A stretch of 31,175 nucleotides of DNA from a virus, in the IMG/VR virus record IMGVR_UViG_3300035182_000195, positions 1 to 31,175 of that record. One strand, written 5' to 3'. The notes beneath the pieces are model-generated. The model searched no databases and was not told the origin of the DNA. It saw only the letters and a program-made list of their open reading frames with translations. The position numbers were made by a program, and so were the translations under genes. How positions within the stretch are numbered: the stretch's first letter is position 1; the number at the start of each line of letters is the position of its first letter. Below, in pieces: positions 1 through 8,186 of this stretch.

Positions 1-3000
1 CTTAATCGTTTAGGTGATACGATGCCTACTTCTCTCATGCGTTTACTTTCTACCGCGCATGGCACAGGAGAAGTAGCACGTAACATCTACGAGAATGCTC
101 TTAATAGCCCTGCTACACATCGTATGGTGGCAGAAGCTAGTGCTGGTAAATATGCCGACGCTCTAGCTAAGCTTGCTGCTGAACGCGGTACGACCTACGA
201 TGCTCTTAATAAGGAAATAGGGGATAAGCTGGATGCCCTTGATAAGAAGAATAATACTTATGAAGAGAATCTAGCTAATTTCAATTCTGTTGTAAGTCAA
301 TATGGCGATGCTGGTAAGGCACTGTTAGAGCTGCGTAATCAGATGGATGATATTACTTGGGATCTTATTAAAGATCGGTATGCACAAATAAAAGAACGCC
401 CACTATCTGCTGAAGAAAAGAAGTTCTACACTACAGCTATTAATAACTTAGGTCGCTACTCACACCGGCAATACGCTATTCACATTGGCGGTGCTGGTAG
501 AGAGTATTCCAGCAGACTTATGGGTATTATGGATAAGGCTAACAAGAATAAAGAACTTACTCCTGTTGAGAAAGCTAGTTATGCCCGTGTAACTAATGCT
601 ATTAAGTATCTAGTAGAGGATCAACTACGTATCCCTGAAGATAGCACTCTAGCTAATATGGGAGAAGCACGTCTTAAGAGAATGTATTCTGCATGGGGAT
701 CTGCCACAGATCCTAATGCTCTTACTCTAGATCAAATCCGTGCTGAACTTGGCGCTAAGCGGGATATTATTAATGGTGATGAGCAAAAGTTAAACAAAGC
801 TGCTGATGGAATTGTACGCGATATTCTTACCTTCAATAAAGATGGTAGTATGATCGCCAACTACTTCCGTGGCGGTAAGATAGATAAGGGAATTACTATT
901 GAACGTAGTAGTATTCCCCCTGAGATACGTGAGCTGATGGGGGAAATTAAGTCTCCAGAGCAGCGACTACTCGTAGGCGTATCAAAGGCTGCTGAGTTTA
1001 TTGCTCGTAATAAGATGCTTACAGAACTTAAGCAGAATATGATGGGCGAACACATTCAGCCTCCAGATGCTACAGGTACAGATGCTGTCAAGGGAATGAA
1101 GAAGCTCAATGGCGAAGCTTATGGCCCACTTAATAACCACTATGTAAGCGATAAAATGCATAGTCTTCTAAGCGATCAGATGGAGCGCCTTGCTACATTT
1201 GACCAAGCTTTAGCTATGGCTGCTCACGGCGATCAAGGAACTCTCTCTCGTTTAGCTGCTACTAAGGCAGTAAACACTTGGGCCGGTATTGCTTCTAAAG
1301 CTAAGGTAGCTCAGATTGTTTGGAATCCCTTTGGCTTTATTCGTAACTTTGTAGGTGGCCCAGAATCAATGGTACGTAATGGTAATTTTTCTCCATCTAC
1401 ATTTAATAAAGGATTACAAACTGCTATTGATCTAATTAAGTACTCGTACGATCCTGCTAAATCTAGTCTTGATAGCCAACGTGTTGTAGGTGCAGGTGTT
1501 ACTGACAGTGCTTTCAGTGGAGAAATCCAAGGAGAGCTTCACCACAATATCCGTAATGTTGTAAAAAACATGCAGGGTAAATCCCCTAATAAAATTTACG
1601 AATATTTGCGTAGTATTGGTTTAGCTTTCAGAGAAGCTTACGCTATGATGGATGTTATGTGGAAGGTTGCTGACTTCTTCCATCAAGCTGATTATGTACT
1701 ACCTAGTTATTATAAAGCAGCTGGTATTGAAAAGTCTCAGGCCGAGATAGATAGAATAGCTGGTGATATTGTAAATAATACTCATACTACTTATAAGCGT
1801 ACAGCACCTATTGTTAAAGCTGCTGAGCGTATGGGCCTTACTTATGTAGCTCCTTATATCTACAGCGCCTTCCGCGCTGAAATACTTAATGTTCGCCAAG
1901 GATTTAGAGAGTTAGAAATGGCTAAGAATGCACCTACATCTGAAGCTGCTGCTATTATGGCTAAGCAAGGGGCTAGTAGATTACTAGGCCATGCTGCTGT
2001 ATGGGCAATAAAGGCTTACTTAATGAACTGGTTAGGTAATCAAGTGTTTGGTGATGATCCTGAAAAAGCTAAAGCTTTACGTAAATTACTACCTGACTAT
2101 ATGCAGAATCAAGACTTTGTAAAGGTAGGCAAAGATAAGAACAATAAAGATATTCTATTTAGCGTATCACAATTTGATCCTATCGGTCCTGTTACAGATA
2201 TTTTACGTGCAGGTATAAATACAGATTTTGATCTTAATGCCTTAAAGAAATCTTTTGTAGATCTCTATATTGCTCCTCGTATTGGTAGCCGTATAGCCAA
2301 TGCTCTTATGTCTACCTTTGCTGATAAGAAAGCGGCTGATCCATTAACTAGTGATATACTTCCTGAGTCTTATGAAGAATTTTTGAAGGTAGCTCATGCT
2401 ACACTTGGATGGCAAGATAATACTACTAAAGCTTGGACTGATGTAGGTGAAGGATTCTTGCCTGGAGGCGTTGCAGCTATTCGACCTAGCAATCCAGACG
2501 TACAAGTAAATGATGTAGCTTCTGGTATGTCAATGGCTATGAAATACTTAGGCGCTACGATGTACCGTCTAGATGCTAATCCCAAAACTAACAAGCAGAT
2601 TACTTCTACAGGGTATGATTACAAAACACAGGTTAAAGAAAATAGCCAGAACATTGCTCAACTATTTGACGATCATCCAAACATGACTCAAGATTATTTG
2701 ATTGGTAGACTGGCTGAATATCGTTCTAGTGAGTATGATAAGTTTACAAAACTACAAGATACTTACAATGGCTTACTGGATGCTGGTGCTTCGCAGCATG
2801 AGATTGCTCAGAAGCTTAAGGCAATGGGTGTAAGTAAGCAAGCTATTAAAGCTTTACGCACAGGTGATTTCCACTTTAGTAGCTTATCGAATAGCAGTAT
2901 TAGAGCGTACATGCGTAACGAGTTAGAAAATAAGAGTCCAGAAGAACGTCAAGCAATTAAGCAAAAATGGAAAACGGTCCGCCACATGCTGCATATTAGT

Positions 3001-3033
3001 GCAGAGCAGTTAAATTCAGAGGATAATCAATAA
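1..3033 (+). CDS. very large internal virion protein, C-terminal part (5' end outside window)
   Basis: The frame is open to the first base of the window, so this is probably the 3' part of a longer gene; the first in-frame ATG is at 22 with a weak AGGT upstream, so a start there cannot be excluded. At least 1003 residues are visible. The N-terminal half is Lys/Glu/Ala-rich and predicted helical. A region around residues 400-680 with aromatic, membrane-like stretches (for example VWNPFGFIRNFVGG and TYVAPYIYSAFRAE) resembles the LPD38-type domains found near the C-termini of giant phage polyvalent or ejection proteins. I infer an internal or ejected virion protein from this resemblance and from the fibre-type genes that follow. 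The gene ends in TAATG, shared with the next gene. No enzymatic motif was recognised in the visible part. Confidence 0.6.
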   Translation, partial: LNRLGDTMPTSLMRLLSTAHGTGEVARNIYENALNSPATHRMVAEASAGKYADALAKLAAERGTTYDALNKEIGDKLDALDKKNNTYEENLANFNSVVSQYGDAGKALLELRNQMDDITWDLIKDRYAQIKERPLSAEEKKFYTTAINNLGRYSHRQYAIHIGGAGREYSSRLMGIMDKANKNKELTPVEKASYARVTNAIKYLVEDQLRIPEDSTLANMGEARLKRMYSAWGSATDPNALTLDQIRAELGAKRDIINGDEQKLNKAADGIVRDILTFNKDGSMIANYFRGGKIDKGITIERSSIPPEIRELMGEIKSPEQRLLVGVSKAAEFIARNKMLTELKQNMMGEHIQPPDATGTDAVKGMKKLNGEAYGPLNNHYVSDKMHSLLSDQMERLATFDQALAMAAHGDQGTLSRLAATKAVNTWAGIASKAKVAQIVWNPFGFIRNFVGGPESMVRNGNFSPSTFNKGLQTAIDLIKYSYDPAKSSLDSQRVVGAGVTDSAFSGEIQGELHHNIRNVVKNMQGKSPNKIYEYLRSIGLAFREAYAMMDVMWKVADFFHQADYVLPSYYKAAGIEKSQAEIDRIAGDIVNNTHTTYKRTAPIVKAAERMGLTYVAPYIYSAFRAEILNVRQGFRELEMAKNAPTSEAAAIMAKQGASRLLGHAAVWAIKAYLMNWLGNQVFGDDPEKAKALRKLLPDYMQNQDFVKVGKDKNNKDILFSVSQFDPIGPVTDILRAGINTDFDLNALKKSFVDLYIAPRIGSRIANALMSTFADKKAADPLTSDILPESYEEFLKVAHATLGWQDNTTKAWTDVGEGFLPGGVAAIRPSNPDVQVNDVASGMSMAMKYLGATMYRLDANPKTNKQITSTGYDYKTQVKENSQNIAQLFDDHPNMTQDYLIGRLAEYRSSEYDKFTKLQDTYNGLLDAGASQHEIAQKLKAMGVSKQAIKALRTGDFHFSSLSNSSIRAYMRNELENKSPEERQAIKQKWKTVRHMLHISAEQLNSEDNQ

Positions 3034-3596
3034 TGCTTTCCACACAAGATATTTTAAATACTATCAATAATATGCAGAGTAATGCCCAGTTAAATCTACC
3101 CACGATTCCCAACAATGGCAACCCTGCTGGTGCTAATAACATGCCTACTAACACAGGTGTAGTACCTCCTTCTATTCCTCAGAATGGGTATAATATGCCT
3201 TCATGGTTAAACCCTTCTCCTAATATGGATACTGTCCAGCAAATGCTAGCTCAGTTTCAACCGCCTAATACCCCCGCTGGGGGTAATAATACAGGTCTTA
3301 ATAATCATCCCGGATGGGACAGATTACAGGCTATGGGCTACACAGGTCCTATGCCCGGTACCCCTGAATTTCAAGCCGCACGGGCCGCAGGACAGCATCC
3401 TATACTAGACTGGCTACACTCCCAGCACCCTGAATGGGGCATCCGCCAACAGGCTCCTACGCTGCCTACGGGGGTGATGGCTACCAACCCTGCGGCTAAT
3501 CAACCCAGCCCCGTCCTACCTCAATCTGGGGGCTTTATGGGGGATACTGGGGCTAGGATTCCTGTACCTCTACCTATGAGAATGCGGCCTTACTAA
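3033..3596 (+). CDS. Pro/Asn/Gly-rich probable virion-associated protein
   Basis: The 187-residue product starts at the ATG of a TAATG overlap with the preceding virion gene and ends in TAATG shared with the next. The composition is strongly biased to Pro, Asn, Gly, Gln and Met, with many NNP and PSPN runs, so most of it is likely disordered. A short ordered-looking block near residues 90-125 contains HPGWDRLQAMGYTGPMPGTP. No known domain was recognised. Its position between the giant internal protein and the fibre genes suggests a linker or scaffold-like structural component; this is inference only. Confidence 0.75.
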   Translation: MLSTQDILNTINNMQSNAQLNLPTIPNNGNPAGANNMPTNTGVVPPSIPQNGYNMPSWLNPSPNMDTVQQMLAQFQPPNTPAGGNNTGLNNHPGWDRLQAMGYTGPMPGTPEFQAARAAGQHPILDWLHSQHPEWGIRQQAPTLPTGVMATNPAANQPSPVLPQSGGFMGDTGARIPVPLPMRMRPY

Positions 3597-3991
3597 TGGA
3601 TTGGAAAGTTGGTAATGCATTAAGTAGAGACGTAGAACGTCAGCATCTTAATAAGATATTGGCGGATATTAGAACTACTGTAGATGCTACTAATAAAACA
3701 GTAGCCACATCTACTAATACAGTAACTAATACTGTTACTACTCGTTATGCTGTAGCTAGCTTTATGCTAACTCTTGCAGGCGATGTAATAGGTAGTGCTC
3801 AAGTAGACGGGCTGGGTGATGTTACTATTACCACAACACTCTCTGGGGATGTAGGGATAGAAGAAGCTCCAATAGATAACCAATATTATTGGAGGTGGAA
3901 TGGTGAATGGCGACCAGTCCCAACAGAAATAACAGACATTATCAATGGTGATATGTCGTTTATATTAGCTTCGCAAATTTTTGGATATTAA
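3596..3991 (+). CDS. small structural protein, collar or fibre-like
   Basis: The 131-residue product starts at the ATG of a TAATG overlap. Residues about 15-50 are Thr/Asn-rich with a heptad-like pattern (DATNKTVATSTNTVTNTVTT), suggesting a trimeric coiled coil. A motif of the type LAGDVIGSAQVDGLGDVTIT follows, which is widespread in phage and prophage fibre proteins, and then a Trp-rich segment (YYWRWNGEWRPVP). This architecture of coiled coil plus beta repeat fits a short fibre, adaptor or collar protein. No enzymatic motif is present. The role is inferred from composition and from its neighbours. Confidence 0.7.
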   Translation: MDWKVGNALSRDVERQHLNKILADIRTTVDATNKTVATSTNTVTNTVTTRYAVASFMLTLAGDVIGSAQVDGLGDVTITTTLSGDVGIEEAPIDNQYYWRWNGEWRPVPTEITDIINGDMSFILASQIFGY

Positions 3992-3996
3992 TCTTT

Positions 3997-4353
3997 ATGG
4001 CAACTTACGCGCGTAATTTACTTTCTGGTAGTACTAATGGTAAACCTATTCCTGTGGCCGCTACTGCTACCCCCGGTACTACCATTCATACCGCTGTTAG
4101 CGGTACCTCATCTTTTGATGAAATCTACATGTGGGTATCAAATGTAACAGGTAGTGCTGCTACTCTTACTATCGAGTGGGGTGGCACTACTGATCCTGGT
4201 AATCACTCAGTTAAATCCCTTAGCATTCCTGCTAACTCTGTACCTATTCCTATTATGACAGGACAGGTGCTAAACAACGGCCTTGTTGTTAAAGCCTTTA
4301 GTGGTACAGGCAGTGCTCTTAACATTACTGGTTACGTAAATAGCATTACCTAA
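3997..4353 (+). CDS. small beta-sandwich virion protein, possible decoration protein
   Basis: The 118-residue product is rich in Thr, Ser, Gly and Val, lacks Cys, and alternates hydrophobic and polar residues as expected for a beta-sandwich. It begins MATYARNLLSGST and has a central EIYMWVSNVTGS strand pair and a C-terminal GSALNITGYVN strand. Small proteins of this kind beside fibre genes are often capsid decoration or head/tail fibre-tip proteins. The SD is weak (GGA about 11 bases upstream of ATG). It ends in TAATG shared with the fibre gene. The family was not recognised with certainty. Confidence 0.7.
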   Translation: MATYARNLLSGSTNGKPIPVAATATPGTTIHTAVSGTSSFDEIYMWVSNVTGSAATLTIEWGGTTDPGNHSVKSLSIPANSVPIPIMTGQVLNNGLVVKAFSGTGSALNITGYVNSIT

Positions 4354-5825
4354 TGCACGTACATCCTGAGAATTTCCTATCGCAAGATAGGGCAAATGAT
4401 TGGATACGCGATCAAGTATTCGGACGGCGAGCTACTAGTGCTACTATAACAAGTAGTACTAGTAGTACTTCTATTGCTGAAATAGAAGCAATGCTTCCAC
4501 ACCTATTTAGAATTCCTGTAGTACAGGCAGGTACTAATATAACAATCACTGAGAATGCTCTTGGTCCAGTGATTTCTGCAACAACGGCTTCTAGTACAGA
4601 TTTTATTGCTGTTCAAAGTAATCTCCCACATCAAGGATTTAGTAAAAAGATTTCTGCTGGTAGTAATATAACGATTACAGAAGATGCTGGCGGATACACT
4701 GTCGCTAGTACTGCTTCAGGAACAACTGATGTACTGCAGACTGCTATATTTGCTCCTCGTTCACAATGGGAATTACAAGGTCAGCCAATACTGCAATCTG
4801 GTGGTAATATAAGTATTACTTATAATGGACTAGGGCCTATTATTCAGCCAAGTCTTACTACGACTTCTAGAGTATTAGGACGAAAAACTGCTGGTGCTGG
4901 TGTAGCAGAAGAGTGCTCATTGTCTGATATATTGGATTTTATTGGCTCTGCAACTCGAGGTGATATGCTTGTTCGTGGTACTTCGGCATGGCAAAAAGTA
5001 AGTCCTTCTACCGCTGGATATGTACTTACTGATAATGGAGCTGGCGCAGTTCCTTCATTTCAAACAAGTTCCGCTGGTACTGCTGTAAGTCAATATGATT
5101 TACCTCAAGTGTTTACTCTCGCACTTGCTCGTGGTAATATACACTATTGGTCTATTGGCACAGCATCCGGATCACCTATAAGCCAATCGTTAGGAACAAT
5201 TACTCCAACTTCATCAACAGGTTCTTTTGCTTTTGGTACTTTAGCAGGAACTGATTTATTTTCTGGATCAACTCGTTATGTAGGAACTTCTGCTACAGGG
5301 GCCGGGTCACAAGTTTGGTATAGTTCTTCATCTTCACTTCTTTGTGTACGTGGTGGATTTTTATTTGGTATACGTGGGGCAGTTGCTGATGCAGCAACAG
5401 TAGCAAACTCTCGTATGTTTATGGGGTTTCGAGCAGCAAATGCTGCTCCTTCAAACGTAGAACCAGATACATTTACTGATTGTATAGGTATTGCTGCTAA
5501 AGCTGGCGATGCTAATCTAAGTATTTTACATAACGATTCTAGTGGTACAGCTACTATGGCTACACTTGGAGCAAATTTTCCAGCACAAACTCTTTCTACT
5601 GATGTTTATAAACTAGAAGTTTATTGCGCTCCTGGAGCATCTACAATTTATTGGAGAGTTCAAAGAGAAAACACGGGGGATATTGCTACTGGAAACTTTA
5701 ATACTGATCTTCCTACTAGCACTACTTTAATGGGGCCTCAGTGGTGGAGAAATAATGGTACTACAGCATTAGCTGTAAAAATAGCAGTAATGACTTCTTA
5801 TGCTAAATTTAACTTAGAGGCTTAA
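4353..5825 (+). CDS. tail fibre or spike-like protein
   Basis: The 490-residue product starts at the ATG of a TAATG overlap. After a short helical N-terminus (probable virion anchor) come three imperfect repeats at about residues 55-165, each built around a GTNITITENALGPVI-like core, typical of elongated fibre shafts. Around residues 175-240 is a block seen in many phage fibres: LGRKTAGAG, a helix with SLSDILDFIG, SATRGDMLVRG, then GYVLTDNGAGAVPSFQ. The remaining 250 residues are Ser/Thr/Gly-rich beta structure, likely the receptor-binding head. No endosialidase, lyase or chaperone motif was seen. It is the last gene of the + strand module, 13 bases before the shared terminator, and probably mediates host adsorption. 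Confidence 0.8.
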   Translation: MHVHPENFLSQDRANDWIRDQVFGRRATSATITSSTSSTSIAEIEAMLPHLFRIPVVQAGTNITITENALGPVISATTASSTDFIAVQSNLPHQGFSKKISAGSNITITEDAGGYTVASTASGTTDVLQTAIFAPRSQWELQGQPILQSGGNISITYNGLGPIIQPSLTTTSRVLGRKTAGAGVAEECSLSDILDFIGSATRGDMLVRGTSAWQKVSPSTAGYVLTDNGAGAVPSFQTSSAGTAVSQYDLPQVFTLALARGNIHYWSIGTASGSPISQSLGTITPTSSTGSFAFGTLAGTDLFSGSTRYVGTSATGAGSQVWYSSSSSLLCVRGGFLFGIRGAVADAATVANSRMFMGFRAANAAPSNVEPDTFTDCIGIAAKAGDANLSILHNDSSGTATMATLGANFPAQTLSTDVYKLEVYCAPGASTIYWRVQRENTGDIATGNFNTDLPTSTTLMGPQWWRNNGTTALAVKIAVMTSYAKFNLEA

Positions 5826-5838
5826 CAATAAGCAATAA

Positions 5839-5865
5839 AAAAGCCCCACTAAATGTGGGGCTTTT
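5839..5865. terminator. bidirectional rho-independent terminator between convergent modules
   Basis: AAAAGCCCCAC and GTGGGGCTTTT form a perfect 11-bp stem around a TAAAT loop. On the + strand it is followed by CTTTT. On the - strand the A-run before the stem (5837-5842) becomes a U-run. It lies 13 bases after the fibre stop codon and 10 bases beyond the stop codon of the - strand HslV-like gene, so it can end both converging transcripts. Confidence 0.93.
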
Positions 5866-5875
5866 CTTTTATCTA

Positions 5876-6337
5876 TTACTTAATCTGCTCTATTACTACA
5901 GGACCACCGCTATTACTATCGCACACAATAGCAATCTCAATAGCTCGCTGCATACTAGCTCCTGCCAGTCGCGCAGCACGCGCGGCTAACCCACCACTGC
6001 CAGTACCTACAATAACATCGGTTACATCATAAGGGGTCATTTCATCATCAATCATTGTAACCCGGTTACCATCTTTAGATATGATGATACAACTAAACCC
6101 AAATTCATCACTATCAGTAAACATTTCTCCAAACTCAGGACGTTCACTTTCTTCAAAGTGTACTTCTGCCCATCGTTTAGCTTTACTAATAGTAAGCAAA
6201 TGCCCGCTACCTAGGAAGTAACGCCCATCAGATAAGCGTTCAATTTTATCTGTAAGAAACATTTGACCGCTGCTATCTGTATTCTTACTATCTACAGCTA
6301 TAGTCTTAATAGACCGATCATAAAGCAACGTAGTGAT
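5876..6337 (-). CDS. HslV/proteasome-like Ntn hydrolase (ATC start)
   Basis: The product resembles HslV-type proteasome beta subunits, which use the N-terminal Thr exposed after Met removal as nucleophile. Read from ATC at 6337 the protein begins (M)TTLLYDRSIKTIAVDS, giving Thr1, an Asp near position 15 and Lys near 30 (LTDK), the usual Thr1/Asp17/Lys33 set. Residues near 105-120 (VGTGSGGLAARAARLAG) match the HslV GSGG-helix signature. An SD (AAAGGAGG) lies 5 bases before ATC. The next standard codon, TTG at 6328, is 14 bases from the SD and would delete both threonines. About 153 residues, slightly short for HslV. No HslU ATPase is present. It may act in virion maturation or host-protein turnover; the substrate is unknown. 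Confidence 0.85.
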   Translation of the reverse strand: MTTLLYDRSIKTIAVDSKNTDSSGQMFLTDKIERLSDGRYFLGSGHLLTISKAKRWAEVHFEESERPEFGEMFTDSDEFGFSCIIISKDGNRVTMIDDEMTPYDVTDVIVGTGSGGLAARAARLAGASMQRAIEIAIVCDSNSGGPVVIEQIK

Positions 6338-6338
6338 A

Positions 6339-6509
6339 TTAACCTCCTTTATATTTATGTAGATTTGCTATTGCTAATTGAATACGCTCTCGTTCTCGAA
6401 GTTTATTTGGTTGAGCCATACGAGGAGTAGCTGGCGGACTTGGCGGTACTGGCATCGTAGGAGTAGCTTTCTTTTTAAAGCGATGTGCTGCTTCAATTAC
6501 AATTCCCAT
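6339..6509 (-). CDS. small basic Pro-rich protein
   Basis: A 56-residue product read from ATG at 6509, which overlaps the stop of the upstream exonuclease gene as TAATG. It starts MGIVIEAAHRFKKKATP, has a proline-rich centre (VPPSPPATP) and a charged helical C-terminus (NKLRERERIQLAIANL). Its last codons (AAA GGA GGT) double as the SD of the downstream HslV-like gene, which begins one base after its stop codon. Translation of the two is therefore probably coupled. No known domain. Confidence 0.75.
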   Translation of the reverse strand: MGIVIEAAHRFKKKATPTMPVPPSPPATPRMAQPNKLRERERIQLAIANLHKYKGG

Positions 6510-7264
6510 TATCGAATACTCACTAGTTGATGTGTTCTATCTGCCTTATCTGCTAACTTGCTTCTACTCCAACTACCACAATCTTTGCACTGCCAGCGTT
6601 GGTATGATAATGTAGTAGTTATAGCCTTGCCTCGTTTCTGCAAATGATTGCCACCACAGTTGGGGCAAACATGGGCATTCTCAAGAGCAGAGTGTGAAGG
6701 ATGATTAGGTACCCATCCCTTAAGCTTAGTGTATAATGATTCTAATAGAATAACGTCTTGTATATTGTACTCTTCCATAATCTTCCAACTAGCCTCATAC
6801 TCAGCACTCTTTGGATTCATACAGTTAAGCCATAGCTCGTGGCCGGGATGCTTAGTTTTACTACCAAGTCCAAACTGAGGACCAATATATCCTAGCTTGT
6901 TAGAAGTAAATCTAAACTGACTACGTACCACTTGCAGCATATCAATGTTCTTATATGGTGAGGGTCTATCCCATCCTAGCAAGGCAAATTCTTTGTTAAG
7001 AATCTTTAAGTCAAATGACTTACCATTATAAGTTACTACAGCATCAGCTTCTTCTAGAAGTTTAAAGATTTCCTTAAGCATCTTCTTTTTAGAAGTCATA
7101 TAAATAGATGAGTAGTAAGTAGTATCATCGCCGCACCATTTAGCTGCCCAGCACAATACTTCTGAATTACCTAGAAGCTGGTTGATGCCAATGTTTTGAT
7201 TCCACAACCCCCACACGGTCGCTAGTGTGGGGCTTACTTCAATATCTAATACTAATATTTTTAT
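6509..7264 (-). CDS. DnaQ-like (DEDD) 3'-5' exonuclease with C-terminal zinc ribbon, ATA start
   Basis: Read from ATA at 7264 the product (about 251 residues) begins (M)KILVLDIEVSPTLATVWG. This contains the ExoI acidic pair D7/E9 of the DnaQ/RNase H-fold superfamily. ExoII is near residue 80-86 (YNGKSFDLKIL) and ExoIII near D170 (EYNIQDVILLE). A zinc ribbon follows at C200, C203, C226 and C229. The SD AAGGAG lies 6 bases before ATA. No ATG, GTG or TTG occurs in frame between the upstream stop codon and the ExoI motif; the first standard codon, GTG at 7216, would delete the D-I-E motif. It probably processes DNA or RNA 3' ends during replication or recombination. It overlaps the downstream small gene as TAATG. 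Confidence 0.85.
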   Translation of the reverse strand: MKILVLDIEVSPTLATVWGLWNQNIGINQLLGNSEVLCWAAKWCGDDTTYYSSIYMTSKKKMLKEIFKLLEEADAVVTYNGKSFDLKILNKEFALLGWDRPSPYKNIDMLQVVRSQFRFTSNKLGYIGPQFGLGSKTKHPGHELWLNCMNPKSAEYEASWKIMEEYNIQDVILLESLYTKLKGWVPNHPSHSALENAHVCPNCGGNHLQKRGKAITTTLSYQRWQCKDCGSWSRSKLADKADRTHQLVSIR

Positions 7265-7274
7265 AGTATTCTCC

Positions 7275-7559
7275 TTAGTTAATGCGCTTACTTGGGCTAT
7301 CAGCTAGCATCATAGGGTCTGATTCCCAGTCCATGAAAGCCTGCTCAATAGCAGGAAGCATGTACTCTTGCACAAAATCATAAGCGGCTGGAATATACCC
7401 AATCTCTGTAATACTCTTACCGTCTAGATCAGGCTCCCAACTTACCTTCACCCTGACTTCAGGAGTATCCTCATTAGAGATAATGGTAATAATTGCCTTA
7501 TGTGTGTGTACTACTTCCTCAAAGGGGGTGATTTGTTCATCCATTTTTATTTTTATCAT
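7275..7559 (-). CDS. uncharacterised acidic protein
   Basis: Up to 94 residues, acidic, beginning MIKIKMDEQITPFEE. No recognised domain; the middle looks like alternating beta strands (HKAIITIISNEDTPEVRVKVSWEPD) followed by a helix. The start is uncertain: ATG at 7559 has no SD room, while ATG at 7544 overlaps the HNH gene by only 8 bases (ATGGATGA) but its AAGGA lies 14 bases upstream. An ATA between them is 8 bases from the same AAGGA. Its stop codon TAA is part of the SD (TAAGGAG) of the downstream exonuclease. Confidence 0.7.
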   Translation of the reverse strand: MIKIKMDEQITPFEEVVHTHKAIITIISNEDTPEVRVKVSWEPDLDGKSITEIGYIPAAYDFVQEYMLPAIEQAFMDWESDPMMLADSPSKRIN

Positions 7560-7968
7560 CCTTGGTTTTTAATCGGTGACATTCAGTACATAATACTTGA
7601 AGACCGGATGTATCTACAAAAAGTCTTTCAACAAATCCAGCTAAGTCACTAAAATTATTAAGTGATCCTGCTGGTACAATATGATCAACGCTAATATCTT
7701 TTTGTTTGTAATACTTATTACAGGAGCTACATAGATACTCCCACTTCTGTTGCTTACTTTGTCCTGTGTAGGGGCGCTTAGCCTCTTTAAGTACTTCCCA
7801 CTTTGGGGGCCACTTATTGTAAGTGCTGCGTAAGCCGCTACGTATAAAGCTCCAAAACTTTGCTTCTGTCCAAGGCTCGTAGTTTTTAAATGGAGGTGTG
7901 CGTGCTCTGGATTTCTTAGGCATTACTGGTTTAGTTACTACCTTTAGTGTTGCTTTCTTTCTTGCCAT
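7537..7968 (-). CDS. HNH endonuclease
   Basis: The 143-residue product has a basic N-terminus (MARKKATLKVV, then PKKSRARTP) and an HNH nuclease domain in the C-terminal half. CSSC near residue 80 and CTEC near 128 form the structural zinc site, the catalytic segment is DHIVPAGS near 95-102, and GLQVLCTECHRLKT supplies the last His. Free-standing HNH proteins in phages are usually homing endonucleases or DNA-processing enzymes. It starts at the ATG of a TAATG overlap and fits the gene string, with no intron signal nearby, so a resident nuclease role is as likely as a mobile one. Confidence 0.88.
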   Translation of the reverse strand: MARKKATLKVVTKPVMPKKSRARTPPFKNYEPWTEAKFWSFIRSGLRSTYNKWPPKWEVLKEAKRPYTGQSKQQKWEYLCSSCNKYYKQKDISVDHIVPAGSLNNFSDLAGFVERLFVDTSGLQVLCTECHRLKTKDDKNKNG

Positions 7969-8186
7969 TACATTCCATTAAAGAATTCTATTTCGTATCT
8001 AAGGGCAAGTTGATTGGCTCTTTTATGTACCTGTTCATTAGCTCGGTATAGATCAGTGAGGTATTGATCTAAAGCATCATCCCCAGTATCTGCATCACCT
8101 AAACACCAGACAGCGTAAGCTGCCCATGTTCCGTGTTCTTCTGCTTCTCGAAAAGTCTTATCAAGTTTCGATGCTACTTCCGTCAA
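7968..8186 (-). CDS. small acidic helical protein (TTG start)
   Basis: A 72-residue product with no recognised family: MTEVASKLDKTFREAEEHGTW, then an alpha-helical AVWCLGDADTGDDALDQYL region. Read from TTG at 8186, 8 bases after GAGG within AAGAGAGG. It overlaps the end of the flap exonuclease gene by 26 bases and ends in TAATG shared with the HNH gene. Function unknown. Confidence 0.65.
   Translation of the reverse strand: MTEVASKLDKTFREAEEHGTWAAYAVWCLGDADTGDDALDQYLTDLYRANEQVHKRANQLALRYEIEFFNGM

Noticed and set aside
7537-7968. Mobile element or intron around the HNH gene
   Set aside because: The gene is joined to its neighbours by ordinary overlaps, and no interrupted reading frame or intron structure is visible around it.
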